Below are positions 23,832-34,721 of a DNA stretch of 64,000 nt, one piece after another (the first letter of the stretch is position 1; each line of letters opens with the position of its first letter). A program made the position numbers and the translations under genes. Under the pieces are notes generated by a model. It was given only the letters and a program-made list of their open reading frames with translations. It had not been told where the DNA came from and searched no databases. The stretch comes from Cordilura impudica (lineage: Eukaryota; Arthropoda; Insecta; Diptera; Scathophagidae), in contig OY821519.1 of the NCBI GenBank assembly GCA_963682025.1, forward strand, positions 104,666,480-104,730,479, in the 5' to 3' direction.

Positions 23832-25032
23832 TCTATACTAATATTATAAAGAGGTAATGTGTGTTTGTTTGTTTGTTTGTTTGTTTGTTTGTTTGTTTGT
23901 TTGTAGGAGGTAATCTCCGTAAGTATCCTTCTGATATTCCTGAAATTTTCATAGAGTCTTACTGCGGATATGGGAAGTACTATAGGCTATAATTTTTTAA
24001 ATATTTTTAGTGCGCGTGGCACCACTATCATCATATACGTATATTGAGTATTATGATAGGGAGAGCTTTGCAAATTTGTGTGAGGTCACCTATTGTTAAT
24101 AATAGTAGCTACGCCGGAAATGGGCGGGATCAGACAAGTGGACGTGGTACCTCCCATACAAGTAATAATTTAATATTATATATATCGAGTACTGTGATAA
24201 AGAGAGCTTTTCAAGTTTGTCTGATGTCACCTATTATGGAGCACTGGGCGTGACACCGCCCGTACAAAGTAAATATATGATATCATATAACCGGTGTACT
24301 AAAAAAGGGAAGCTTTGACACTTTACACGACACCATCAGATCTTACTATGAGTAGTCGGATGAAAAATTGGAGGGGTTCACATCAACGGGCGTGGCACTC
24401 CCCATGCAAAGTAACTGTTTAATGTCATATATCTGGAGTACTATAAACGAGAGGGCTTTGTGGCTTTGCATGAGCCGATATGTTCTTTGTATGATTAGTC
24501 GAACAAAAAAAGGGGCGTGATCGTAGCAGTGGACATAGCACAGCCCAGGCTACGACATTCTGCACGAGTCCATCAGATATTAATGTGAGTAGTCCAATAA
24601 AAATTGGGCGGGATGGGATTAGTGAGCGTGACACCTCGTATATAAATAATATGAAGTACTACGAAAGCAACAGTCTTTTGTTAAGTACATTAGTTATCAA
24701 TGTGATTTGTTGTGGAAAATATATCGGCAAAATCAAGAATTCGCCAAAACCAAAAATTGCGAAAAATAAAAATCGCCCAAAAAAATTTTCAAAATCAAAA
24801 ATGGGCAAAATCAAAAATTGCTTAAAAGAAAAATTGCCAATTGATATTCTAAGTTCAAGGCCAATAGTTAAGTGCTGCCAGATCTAATTTTGATAATCCA
24901 TCTTCTTCTCATGGACAGCTACATGTACCTTGCTGCAGGGTAGGAACGCCGAAAAATCTGATAATTTTTGTACCGAATGAAAAAACAAAAAACATTGTAT
25001 ATCAGCATCAGCAAGCATTGAAATAAAAAAAA
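23832..25032 (+). mobile_element. Heli-C unit lacking its own CTAG end
   Basis: Begins TCTATACTAATATTATAAAG after an A, followed by a (GTTT)n tract at 23862-23904, the AGGAGGTAATCTCCGTAA box and blocks of GGGCGTGGCACCTCCCAT-like text that repeat several times inside the unit. It ends in GCATTGAAATAAAAAAAA directly against a second Heli-C start at 25033. It has no hairpin plus CTAG of its own. The copy at 62581-63717 is collinear, including the same junction. Confidence 0.75.
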
Positions 25033-25326
25033 TCTATACTTACGTAATAAAGAGATAATGTGTGTTTGTTTGTTTGTAGGAGGTAATTTCCGTAACTACA
25101 CATCTGACCTTCCTGAAATTTTCACAAGGTCTTACTGCGCATATGGAGTGCTACAGGATGTAATTTTGGACAAATTCACGTGGCACCCCTACACAAACTT
25201 AATATTAAATGTGATATATTGGAATTACTGTATTAGTGAGAGCCTTGGGACTTTGCGTGAGCCCTTTCATAACAATTCGGAAGGGGGTGAGGGGGGGTGT
25301 AGCGAAGCACACCTGGTTACATCTAG
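25033..25326 (+). mobile_element. Complete 294-bp Heli-C Helitron
   Basis: Starts TCTATACTTACG after an A and ends in CTAG (25323-25326) before a T. A hairpin lies just upstream: stem GGTGT (25296-25300) with ACACC (25309-25313), then 9 bases to CTAG. These are textbook Helitron ends. It has no coding capacity, so it must depend on a Rep/helicase protein encoded elsewhere. Confidence 0.8.
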
Positions 25327-26500
25327 TTATTCTATAAAGCAAAAAGTTATCTAATAGTTTATATTTATGTATCATTAAGTCTCTATAGAAATGTTGGTAT
25401 ATTTTTGAACTAAATTTTTGTCACGTAGATATCTGAGATCTTTTTGTTTTTCTTCAGTAATACGAAATATAGATTTATATGCTCTCGGTATTTCTTGAGG
25501 AATCAAATTTTCCTTTCTGCGCCGTCTGGTTTCGTCATAAATATTTATTTATTTAAATCTTCGTCTAATTTATATTTATAAAACAGTTTGTAATATTCTT
25601 GTTTAGATAATTTAAATGCTCTGATTTTGGTACATTAAAGTTTTAATTTTTTTTAATTTTAGTCCAATTTGTAACTGAAACAAATTGGTTAAAATTTAAA
25701 AAATCCTCGTTTGCCATTTCAATTACACCGCACAATGGTGGAGTTCCTAGCAGATCTTATCAAAGAGAACTGTTCCATTGGAGTATATATACGTTTGTTT
25801 TTCCTGCAGTTCTTATCTTTAGGATGACCTCTTTAAAGAAACTTGTGAGTAATATCAATGTTAAGTTTATGTAATACTAAAGGAGACAAATTAGGGGACA
25901 GTTAACTGGATGAAAATTATCTAATAACATATTTTAAATGTATACAACCAAGCCATTAAAAATTTATGCTACATTTTTTACTAACCTATATATTCCTTAT
26001 TATATACATGCATCATATTATTAGTTTTTAATTCTTCTTTTTTCAAAAGATAATAGCCTGGTTTTAACTCCTAGCATTAAATATAAGTAAGTAATATATT
26101 TACACACATTTTGGGCCAATTTCAGCATTTCTATTGCACAAAAACTTATTTTATTTTTAAAAATATAGAAAACTCTGTTCCTCTTCTGCTGACAGCTTTG
26201 TACAAACTAAAACATGTTAAGTCGACATACAAGTTCAAACTACTTACTACAGTTGGAGGTGTAAAAAATGTGCGTTGATCATGCTAAGTACACAAAGAAA
26301 GCACGACACAAATAAACGGCAATTCCATATAATGTTAGGTCTAGTTAGAAATTCATCAAACTTAAAAAACTCAAAACCACAGTATGCTAAGTACACTTAC
26401 ACTATTTTGGAATTGTACTTTTTTCAACAATCAGTTGTATGCTAAAAACTTTTTTGCTTATAACTTTTGATTGGATTGGCCGATCAACACCAAAATTTGA
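25327..26500. other. Mostly unrecognised, possible short coding relic
   Basis: About 1.2 kb. On the minus strand, 25560-25383 can be read as a lysine- and arginine-rich piece (RRRRKENLIPQEIPRAYKSI, then FRITEEKQKDLRYL) ending in a stop; it looks like the C-terminal tail of some transposase, but I cannot name it. The rest is AT-rich with nothing seen. Confidence 0.3.
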
Positions 26501-27450
26501 AAGAATTTAAGTTGAAAATTACTGAATTGAAAAACTTTAATTTTCCTTTGCACTAATGGCATGAGCAATGAGTATGGATGGTTTTTCATTCCAATCATGC
26601 AAAAGAAGAGCCTTCTAACTGTACTTAGAGCCATCAATAAGTAATCTCCATTCAGTTTTATCATATGGAATAGAGCGTTTCTTTTCAAAATATGCAGCCA
26701 ATTCCAAGCTTCTGTCTCTATAGATTGTTACTATTGTCCCAAGTGCAAGATGTTTGCACTGCTGCATGCGTGAAACTAGTAATTCTGCATCTTGCTTCGT
26801 TAAATGTAAATCACGAAATAGATCACTCAGCTCAGCTTGAGTCACCAAATGGCTTTTATCATCAGTCCTATACAAGCTACCACTGCTGGTGAAGGATGTT
26901 TCGGACTCACTGCACAAAGCACTGGGAACGACTGGTAATGGATCATTTGGTGGATGTTGAACTGGTTTGGAAATCGATAGGACTTTCGCGTAAGTAATAT
27001 TTTTTCGATTTTTCATATTAAACAGAAAGAAATATCGGTTTTGTGGTTACTCTCTCCAAAGTAATGGAATTGAAAAATCGAAACAGAACTTCTTGTAATT
27101 TGACCACTTGTATAAAACAAGTGGTTTGTAAAAGTTTCAGACAGCAAAACCAAAATAATTTGAATTTGCATAATCTAATGATTCCGATATTGCATATTCT
27201 CTTTTTCCTACCAAATATTCCCCACACACAAAGCAAATATAGCTTGAATCAATAACACACGTTCTCTCTGGTATGCCTACACGCTACTGTTATGAATATT
27301 CAGAATGATTGCAAGTTTCTTTCATATTAAGAATTGTGAAATTGTGGTGTCAGTATTGACTATTTTACAATATTGCCAGCATCCGAAACACAATGAACAA
27401 GACGTGATAGCCCAATTTTGCCAGATTCGAATTCAGCGTACCCAGATTAG
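26501..27450 (-). pseudogene. Relic of the unnamed repetitive protein family, copy 2
   Basis: A minus-strand, shorter copy of the unit at 10880-12650. It shares the non-coding upstream flank (27290-27450), a CFVCGEYLVGKK block near 27240-27205 with a degraded start codon (ATA), and an open stretch 27016-26615 reading LVTQAELSDLFRDLHLTKQD, RMQQCKHLALGT and KTEWRLLIDGSKYS. It stops after MPLVQRKI near 26540, so the C-terminal third present in copy 1 is missing. Several residues match the recalled family better than copy 1 does (DGSKYS against DGYKYS). Frameshifts lie near 27017 and 26640. Confidence 0.6.
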
Positions 27451-27501
27451 TTAAAAAACATATTCCATTTCTGGAATATATTATATATACAAAATACAAA
27501 T

Positions 27502-27706
27502 AGTTTGATTACAAGGTTCACATGGACACACAGACAAACAGATTAACATTAGGATCGACGGATGAACGGTTATCGCTAAATCGACTCCGAAAGTTTTTCT
27601 CAATCGATCGATATAATAATATATGGGTCTAGGTCAAATATTCTTGGTAGTTACAAACATCAGCACAAACTCATTATACCCTGACCATATAGTGGTATAT
27701 GGTGTA
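27502..27706 (-). mobile_element. HINE-A repeat, 5' fragment
   Basis: The 5' 200 bp of a minus-strand HINE-A, from the GTTTGATTACAAGG block to a mutated terminus (GTGGTATATGGTGTA). Confidence 0.8.
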
Positions 27707-28312
27707 AAAATCACAGCTTCTTCAAAAAATTATAAAAAAAAATGAATTAACTATTTAAAGATTTTAAGAAAAATAAAAATTATTCTTCTGCAAATGTACA
27801 TATTAAAAAATTTCTATTTTGAAACCATTTCCAATTTTCCTTAAACGTTAATTAAAAACGTGCTAAGTCGACATATAATGATTTAGAATTGAGCTGTCGA
27901 TATGTACTTTTTGACGTCTTGTATTTTTCGACAACATAGAACGTTAGTACACCTTCTGAATTCCTTAATTGTCTTTCGTACATAGTAAATAATACATTTA
28001 ATATAAATTATATGATGCTTGGAAGCAACTGAAATTGTGTTATTTTTATCTTTTTGAAATTAAAAACTTTTAAAAATAGTTAACATTATTAAAATTATTT
28101 TTAAAAATTCCATGCTATATGATGAATAATTGGCTGAGTAATTACTGAAACCAAAAAAATTTGTTGTAACAATCCAGAAAAATGTGGTTTTAAGTTACGT
28201 GTAATTAAAAGCTCATTTGCCTTTTGTTTACTTTCTTACATAGTGTACATTATTGTGCGAATTTTTTATAGTTTATATATAGTGTTATATTAATGCCTCA
28301 ATTGTCAAATCG
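27707..28312. other. AT-rich stretch, nothing recognised
   Basis: About 600 bp without a gene; a GTGCTAAGTCGACATA motif is present at 27857. Confidence 0.5.
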
Positions 28313-28489
28313 ATCAACTCTACTTTGCGTTTTTTTCTTTATACTTTATTGCCAAAGCGCTTGATTGACACCTAACTGTTCATATTTGAAACAAATTTAT
28401 CTAACTTTGTTTCGAATATAAAAAGTTAGGTGTCATTTAAGCTCTTTGGCATTAACGTTTAAAAAACACCAAAAGGAGTTAGTCGTCAT
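28313..28489. repeat. Foldback (hairpin) MITE-like element
   Basis: Two arms of roughly 80 bp face each other around 28400. The best-matched blocks are GACACCTAACT (28367-28377) with AGTTAGGTGTC, and GCCAAAG (28351-28357) with CTTTGGC. A stem-loop element moved by an unknown transposase is the likely explanation. No target duplication was established. Confidence 0.6.
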
Positions 28490-29038
28490 AGCAAATGTTG
28501 TTGAAAAGAGTTTTACATGGTGAACAAAACACTACATGTGGTCATTTTAAAAAAAAATGTATATGTATTAAAATAGCTTTTTGAGATGATTTTTCTGTGT
28601 GAGGGTGTGCGGACGTCTCGATATTGATATTTGAGTTTGTACATTTTGTTATGCACTTACAAAAACAAAGTTGCTGAAAGCCTTAATACCTTTCTTTTAT
28701 GCACAGGGTTGCTACCTTCGAAGATAACATGTCTTCGGAAAAACTCGGATAAAATACGAAATAACGCCTATTTCGAAAAAAATCTGAAACACGTCTTCAA
28801 TAAAACACAACCACAATTAATATTACTAGCAGGTTCCAGCCCTCGAAATTCGAACGCAAATTCTTGGAAATTTTATTTTTTCATTAAATAAAGACCCTAA
28901 AAGTATGCTAAGCAATTATAGCCAATTCACAAATCAACACAAAAAACAAACTCATTTTTATTACAAACACACTAACAAATTTAATAAACACACACATAGC
29001 ATTGCATAATTTTATGTATGTGTTAGTAACAACTTTAT
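28490..29038. other. AT-rich stretch, nothing recognised
   Basis: About 550 bp. An 86-codon open frame (28631-28891) shows no family features and is treated as chance. Confidence 0.5.
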
Positions 29039-29192
29039 ATGCAATTTACTCAAAATAAAAGAAAAAATTTACAAATATGTAAATCTTCAAGACGGCTAAA
29101 AAGAAATATTTTTAAAATAATACAAAATCGGGATAAAACGGTAGAACAAAACATCAGTCACAAGGAATCGCCTAGTCTATTAATATTATAGA
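29039..29192 (-). repeat. Interspersed repeat, possible Helitron 5' end
   Basis: The better-preserved partner of 10621-10790. The minus strand starts TCTATAATATTAATAG at 29192 directly after an A, then CCTTGTGACTGATGTTTTGT. The start resembles Heli-C and other insect Helitrons, but no 3' CTAG end was found. Confidence 0.55.
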
Positions 29193-30504
29193 TATATATA
29201 TATCAGTTTTTTTCAAACTCATATGTATCGCAGAAAAAAAAGAAAATCGGCTGCTTTTGGCTACTTTTTTAACCCCATAAGATAAAAAGAGGGGCACTCT
29301 TTGTCGTGTGGTCTTCGAATTTTTTTGGCCCAAAGACGATTTTTCGCTAACTTTAATTTTATTCGAATTTTTGTATAATGGCTGGTGTTGTACTTGAGCA
29401 AACCAACAACCACCACTAGGTCATTTAATGAGAAATAATTAATATTATTTACAATGAAAAAATATCCAAAAATAATAATATTATGATCAGAAGTTGTGAT
29501 TATTTATCTGCATGAAATGTTTTCTTATAGGATATTGTGTGAGAATACCTTAAAAAAAAATTACGACCTTTTAGTTTGTTTGGAGTTGAGTTATTGATTT
29601 TTTTTTTAGCATAAAAATTAAAATTTCACTCTTCCCAGAATGTAAATAAGAATTTATTCAGGTTATTATTTTACAATAATCCCCATTTGTATGAATTGTT
29701 AATTCATACAAATTTCATTAGAAATATGTACCCTTTCTTTTCATATTTAAGATACAAGATATTTTAGCGCAACCCACACATTTATACACACATACACACA
29801 AAATTTAATTTAAGTGCGTACATTAATGAGGGAAATTCCAGAAGTAAAGCGCAGGATATAAAAACAAAGAAGAGCATGAACAAAAAATAACAAAAAAAAA
29901 AAAAAGATGAAAATTAAAACGGTTTAATGTATTACAAGATTACAAGATAATATTAAGCCTGAAATTGTTCATGGATTTTCTAGGACAAGTGATGGAATTT
30001 CATTATTGCGGTGTTGTGGTTATTATGCTTGAATCATTTTGAATTACTTTCACTAAGATAAACTTTAAATTAAAATCACAGATTTCTTGTATTTTTTTTT
30101 TTGTTTTGTTTTATTACACTTACTGTTTAGCAACAAGAACACTTTTGCAATTAAGCTCCTGTTTTGTTTTTGTAATAGGAAAATATAACAACGGGGAAAT
30201 ATTATATTCATTTTTCTTTACAATTCTTCTGGGTTGAATTATAAAATGCCGTAGTGAGAGCTAAAATGAGAAATGTGTTGATTGTGTGCTGGAATGTTAA
30301 ATTAAGAAGAGTTAGTTTTAACAACTTAACCGTAGAATGTAAAAAAAATGTTTATTTTAGGGAATCATAAAATATTGAGTCAAAAGTAATTTATAAACTA
30401 TAGTGAGCTATAGTTAGACAAAAATTTAAACTACCGTATATCTTCTTTACCAAAGTTTACTCCAATACAAACATAAATTTTTCAAAGTTTCGTTTGTATA
30501 TTTA
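29193..30504. other. AT-rich stretch, nothing recognised
   Basis: About 1.3 kb of AT-rich DNA with homopolymer runs and no gene or element end that I can support. Confidence 0.5.
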
Positions 30505-30645
30505 CATCCTTTATTTTAACTCGTAGTGTCTGATTGCCTACTTGTCTGCTTGTCGATATTACTTTGGATCGATTTTTAACCCTTTGTCGGTGTTCCAATC
30601 GGGCCGAAACTTTGCAGGCAGACTCACGGCGACGACAAAAATGGC
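30505..30645 (-). mobile_element. HINE-B fragment
   Basis: A 140-bp internal piece matching 51415-51525 of the HINE-B at 50754: GCCTGCAAAGTTTC and CAGACACTACGAGTTAA can be read on the minus strand. Confidence 0.7.
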
Positions 30646-30805
30646 CTGGCACATTTTTGGCAAACAAATTTTTGATTTTTGGTATAGATATTTTAACTCA
30701 ATCAATTATTTAATAACATGATAGTACATTAATTTACAAATAAATATTCTATTAACTTATTTTTGTTCTCTTTAATTTAAGAACACGGTTAAGAAAATCC
30801 ACAAA

Positions 30806-31925
30806 ATGGTATTGGATGATCATCGGCTGAAGGTGTTAATTTCAAAAAGTGGTATATATTGCATATTGACCAAAAATTCAGAGATAGGAAACCTGTCCGC
30901 AAAATAGCTGCTGCGTTTATTCACAATAGAAAAATAACGGCATTGTGAAGATTATTCAGTAGAGCTTTTGGAGCTGTTTCACTGCAATAAATTCGATTTT
31001 TTGCATGGATTTTCAAACATCGAGGAGACATGTATCCATCACTTCAAACCTGAGACTATGGTTTAAAAAGTCCATTAAAAATTGCATCATACAAGAAACT
31101 TCACTTAACTGAAAGTTGATAAAAAGAACACAAAAAACATTGTGCATTTAGTCCAAACTTTTATTTTGATTAAAGGTTTGTTAACTCAGTCAATTTTTAA
31201 TGGACTTTTAAACCAAGGCTGCGTTTGACTCACAGATAAACTTTCAAAAAGAGTTCATACATTATACGGCTCCAAAATAAAAAAAAAAAAAAATTTAAAA
31301 ACTTCTTCAAAGTTGAAAATTGGAGAATTTGTTTTAAAAAATTAGTTTGCTGGAGGAATACGTACAGATGTGTTAATATTATATAAATATCTTGTTTTTA
31401 CCTTCCAAAGGCCTTACTTTCTTCTTTCAAAATCCGCTGAGAACTTCAACATTGTTTGATTTTCAATAAAGTTACTGGCTTATATGTGAAAAAGAGCCGA
31501 AAACCCGGTTTTTTACCAGTACCTCAAGATTTTGGAGGCGTTTCGCATATTCCAAGGAGAGAGTCTTGTTGTACTCGATAGGACTAACTAGAGAATACCA
31601 GGTTTTTTTTCTGTCACACAGTGTTATCTTCAAAAAGGAAAAACTATCAACAACAATTAAAAGTGTTGTTTCGTCAATATAATATTTACATGTTCACATG
31701 CCCACTACTGCGATGGCCATAATTCATAAGCTAAAGTTTGAATTGCTTCATCACGCACCTTTTTCGCCAGCTTTAGCTTCCTCGTATTGTTTTATATTTC
31801 CAAACTTAAAAAAATGGCTCGGTCATATGACTTTCCACCAATGTAGAGGCGGAGTTAGTGGCTGAATGCTATTTTAAGTTCCTAGACAGGTCTTATTATA
31901 AACAGGATATGGAAAGTAAAGAAAT
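30806..31925 (+). pseudogene. mariner transposase relic (30.8 kb)
   Basis: Starts near ATG 30806. Recognisable blocks: LDDHRLKV near 30812, LLELFHCNKFDFL near 30968, ETCIHHFKPETM near 31025-31059 (the mariner DETWIHHF motif, with its first catalytic aspartate changed), FKKEKLSTTI near 31632, and a C-terminal series ELLHHAPFSPALASSYCFIF near 31742 and FPNLKKWLG near 31799, then EAELVAECYFKFLDRSYY near 31850-31900. The SPDLAPSDY block reads SPALASSYC, so that catalytic aspartate is lost too. Many frameshifts and an inserted hairpin at 31060-31214. Long dead; irritans-type mariner is likely. Confidence 0.7.
31060..31214. repeat. Inverted repeat inserted in the mariner relic
   Basis: GGTTTAAAAAGTCCATTAAA (31060-31079) and the following bases are mirrored at 31191-31214 with one base of length difference, giving 24-25 bp arms around about 105 bp. 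It follows directly on mariner coding sequence, so it is probably a small MITE that landed in the transposase gene. Confidence 0.6.
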
Positions 31926-33275
31926 TTTTTTTCAAAATTTGTTACACATATATATTTCTTGAGTATTTTTAATAATAGAATAGATATTGGTTTACAATAA
32001 TTATTATTGTTATTTTGAGCAGATACTACATACAAAGCAGATAAAAATAATTATTTTTTTTATAGAAATTTTATAAAAACATTTGTAATAGCATATTAGG
32101 CTAAAGTCTAAAGTTTTAAAATAATCCATAAAAACAAAGTTTTTATTAAAACTCTTTCTTTCCTTATGTATATGAGTTTTGAATCTATCCGTTGCTGTGC
32201 GTGACTTTACGTGACTATTTTAAAATTAATCTTTGGCCATATCAAGTCTACGGGCAAGGCGGAATGGGGTTGCCCCACGACAGAGAGACAGACAGAGAGT
32301 ATGAGTTAAAATAGAGAGTTTAAAAAGAAGAAAATTTTATAGTTAATTATTCATGAAACTACCATTTTTTTTTTTTTTTGGTTTTTGAACTTTGGTTTTT
32401 GACATTGTATTCGTTTTTAATCGTTGTTTAACTTTTTAACCAAAAAGATTCTTTTTTGTGTGTGCTAAGTTTTATGGAAATTTTGTTGTTGCTACATTTG
32501 TAATTCACCGCCATATTGTCAAAAAAAAAGGAGGAAAGTAGTCTTGAAATTACTTAGAAATTTTGTACAAAAACCTTGATTTTTGTGTTTTATTTTGTTT
32601 TACTATTTTTTTGGTAGCTTGATATTTGGTTCCACAGTTCTTGAAAAACCAGCCCCAAATTCTCCTTGTGAATTTAACCATAAAAGTGTTGGTTTGTGAA
32701 TTGGCTAAGTTGAAAAATAAAGCTGCATAGAAATCGCACTCGCATTTCGAGCGCTGGAATCTGCTAGTAGGGTATGAATGGTCGCACTTACTGCGCCTGA
32801 AAATATTTTGTAATTTTTTTGGCATAGTGTAATCACCCCTGTTCTTTAAACCACTATCAAAAAAAAAAAACTCGTATATATAAAATTTTTAAATTTACGA
32901 GTTTTTTGCTGTTCTATGATTTCAATAAGAATATTTTTTCTTGTTTTAATTCACATAGAAAAGGTTTTGTGAAATCAAAAAAAATTCCCTTTTTTCTAAT
33001 ACAGAGGTGTTAAGAGATAAAAAAAACAATTGAGATTTAAATTCTAACATGTTTTTTATTGAACCTTGTCATTATTTAAAAAAATTAGAAATTGATTTTA
33101 TGAAAAAAAACTATTTTAAAAAACGTCTACATTTTGCGTTGATTTAAAAAAAACTCGTAATCAGTAGTCAATGTTAATAAAACACACTTTTGGAGATGAT
33201 GTTGTTCTATAACTATAATAAAAACTTTTTTTTGCACAATCTATTTTCCATTATATTTTTTTCAATAATAACATA
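31926..33275. other. AT-rich stretch, nothing recognised
   Basis: About 1.35 kb. A 91-codon minus frame (32550-32825) has no family features. Nothing else seen. Confidence 0.5.
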
Positions 33276-33428
33276 CGTCTGTATTCATAATCAAATTCCA
33301 GCAGTTGGCAAACTTTTTTTCATAAAAATTTTGAAATTTTGTTGGCTAACTTTTTTTCATACAAATTTTGAAATTTTTGTATGAAAAAAAGTTAGCCAAC
33401 TGCTAGAATTTGTTTATGAATACGGGCG
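33276..33428. repeat. Foldback MITE, 153 bp
   Basis: A near-palindrome: GTCTGTATTCATAATCAAAT at the left is mirrored by the right end (TTTGTTTATGAATACGGGCG), with CAGTTGGC and GCCAACTG further in and facing AACTTTTTTTCATA tracts at the centre. It would fold into one long hairpin. It has no coding capacity. Confidence 0.7.
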
Positions 33429-34053
33429 ATAGATTTTAAAATAATTTAAAATAATATTTCACTCAAATCACATATTTTCATTTTTTTTTTTTTTTGCATA
33501 CGACTGTCACAACTTTGTTTATGTTCGAAACAGTAGTGATGCCAGTCAAATCCAATTTATTTGAATTTCGAATTTTCTTTGGTGATGACTAACTTATTCA
33601 AACAGAGAAGTAATTCTTAATTGAATGAAATTGAAGAACAAAAACAATTAAATGAACAAGTAAAATGTTATTTTAAAAGAAAACATTTTTTTTTTGCTTT
33701 CTTCATAATCTTAAGGAAAAACATGCAAAAATTACTTAAGGTTTTTTTGTGAAAGTGACTAAAGAACCATATGGCACCTCGGTTTCTGGATAACATATGG
33801 TTCTGAAGATAACTCATATGTTTCATGTCATTTGAAAATAAAAAATATGATTTCGAAAAATACTTCGAAAATATAAAATTAGTGTTTTCAAGAAACCCAA
33901 AATTTCAATTTCAAGTTATTTCAAATTCATTTTTATTCAAATAACAACGTTTCAAGATCAGGGCTGAATATCAAGATCCATAAAATTATATTAAATATAA
34001 ATAGTTACATTTAAATATTATATTAAATATTATATAAATATAATAACTATTAT
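33429..34053. other. AT-rich stretch, nothing recognised
   Basis: About 620 bp with no gene seen. Confidence 0.5.
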
Positions 34054-34125
34054 ATAATTAGTTATTTATAGTTCGGTTCGAGATCATGTATACATTTTCT
34101 AATACTAGAAAAGATAATACTTTTA
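34054..34125 (+). repeat. 72-bp direct repeat, copy 1
   Basis: Identical by eye to 34546-34617 (offset 492 bp), for example GTTCGGTTCGAGATCATG. The second copy forms part of the large palindrome at 34486-34721. Confidence 0.9.
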
Positions 34126-34485
34126 TGCAATGTAAGAGAAATTTGGAAAAAATTGAAGACAGCGCTAGATGGAGTAGCTACTTTCGAACAAAGCGACTTG
34201 TTCATCTTCAGCATCCTTCTGCCTATTGCTTCAACTCATGCTTAATCAACTATTTAACTCAACATTAGAAAGAAAAGAACATGAGAAATGTTTTTTTTCT
34301 TTCTTTTCATACGAGAGTTAGAACGAACAAGCAGAGTTTTTTCCAATTTATAGCTTTCTCTACATTAACATCGCTTTGATCAATTACAAATCTCGTAATG
34401 TGAAAAAAGCTCTTTTTGTTTTGCCAAACGTCCCATAGATGGGAACTGTAATGACATGTGGAATCTTAACAGATTTATCACAATT

Positions 34486-34721
34486 GCATTGGACCGTATG
34501 TTTTGTATGTTAGTTTTTATGTATTGTCGATCTTGTGTTGTAATAATAATTAGTTATTTATAGTTCGGTTCGAGATCATGTATACATTTTCTAATACTAG
34601 AAAAGATAATACTTTTAAAATGTATACATGATCTCGAACCGAACTATAAATAACTAATTATTATTACAACACAAGATCGACAATACATAAAAACTAACAT
34701 ACAAAACATACGGTCCAATGC
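34486..34721. repeat. Perfect 105-bp inverted duplication
   Basis: Arms 34486-34590 and 34617-34721 are exact reverse complements as far as I can read, separated by 26 bases. The left arm contains most of the 72-bp direct repeat copy at 34546-34617. No sequence drift between arms is visible, so the event is recent, or it is an assembly artefact. Confidence 0.9.

Noticed and set aside
24044..24253. Small open frames inside Heli-C units (also 62803-63066 and 63162-63530)
   Set aside because: They follow the repeated GGGCGTGGCACCTCC-like blocks and differ between copies. Helitrons of this size are non-coding.
30482..30667. 61-codon minus frame that looked like a basic protein
   Set aside because: It is a translated HINE-B fragment (30505-30645), not a gene.
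34086..34268. 60-codon frame overlapping the 72-bp direct repeat
   Set aside because: Starts inside a recently duplicated non-coding segment and has no family features.
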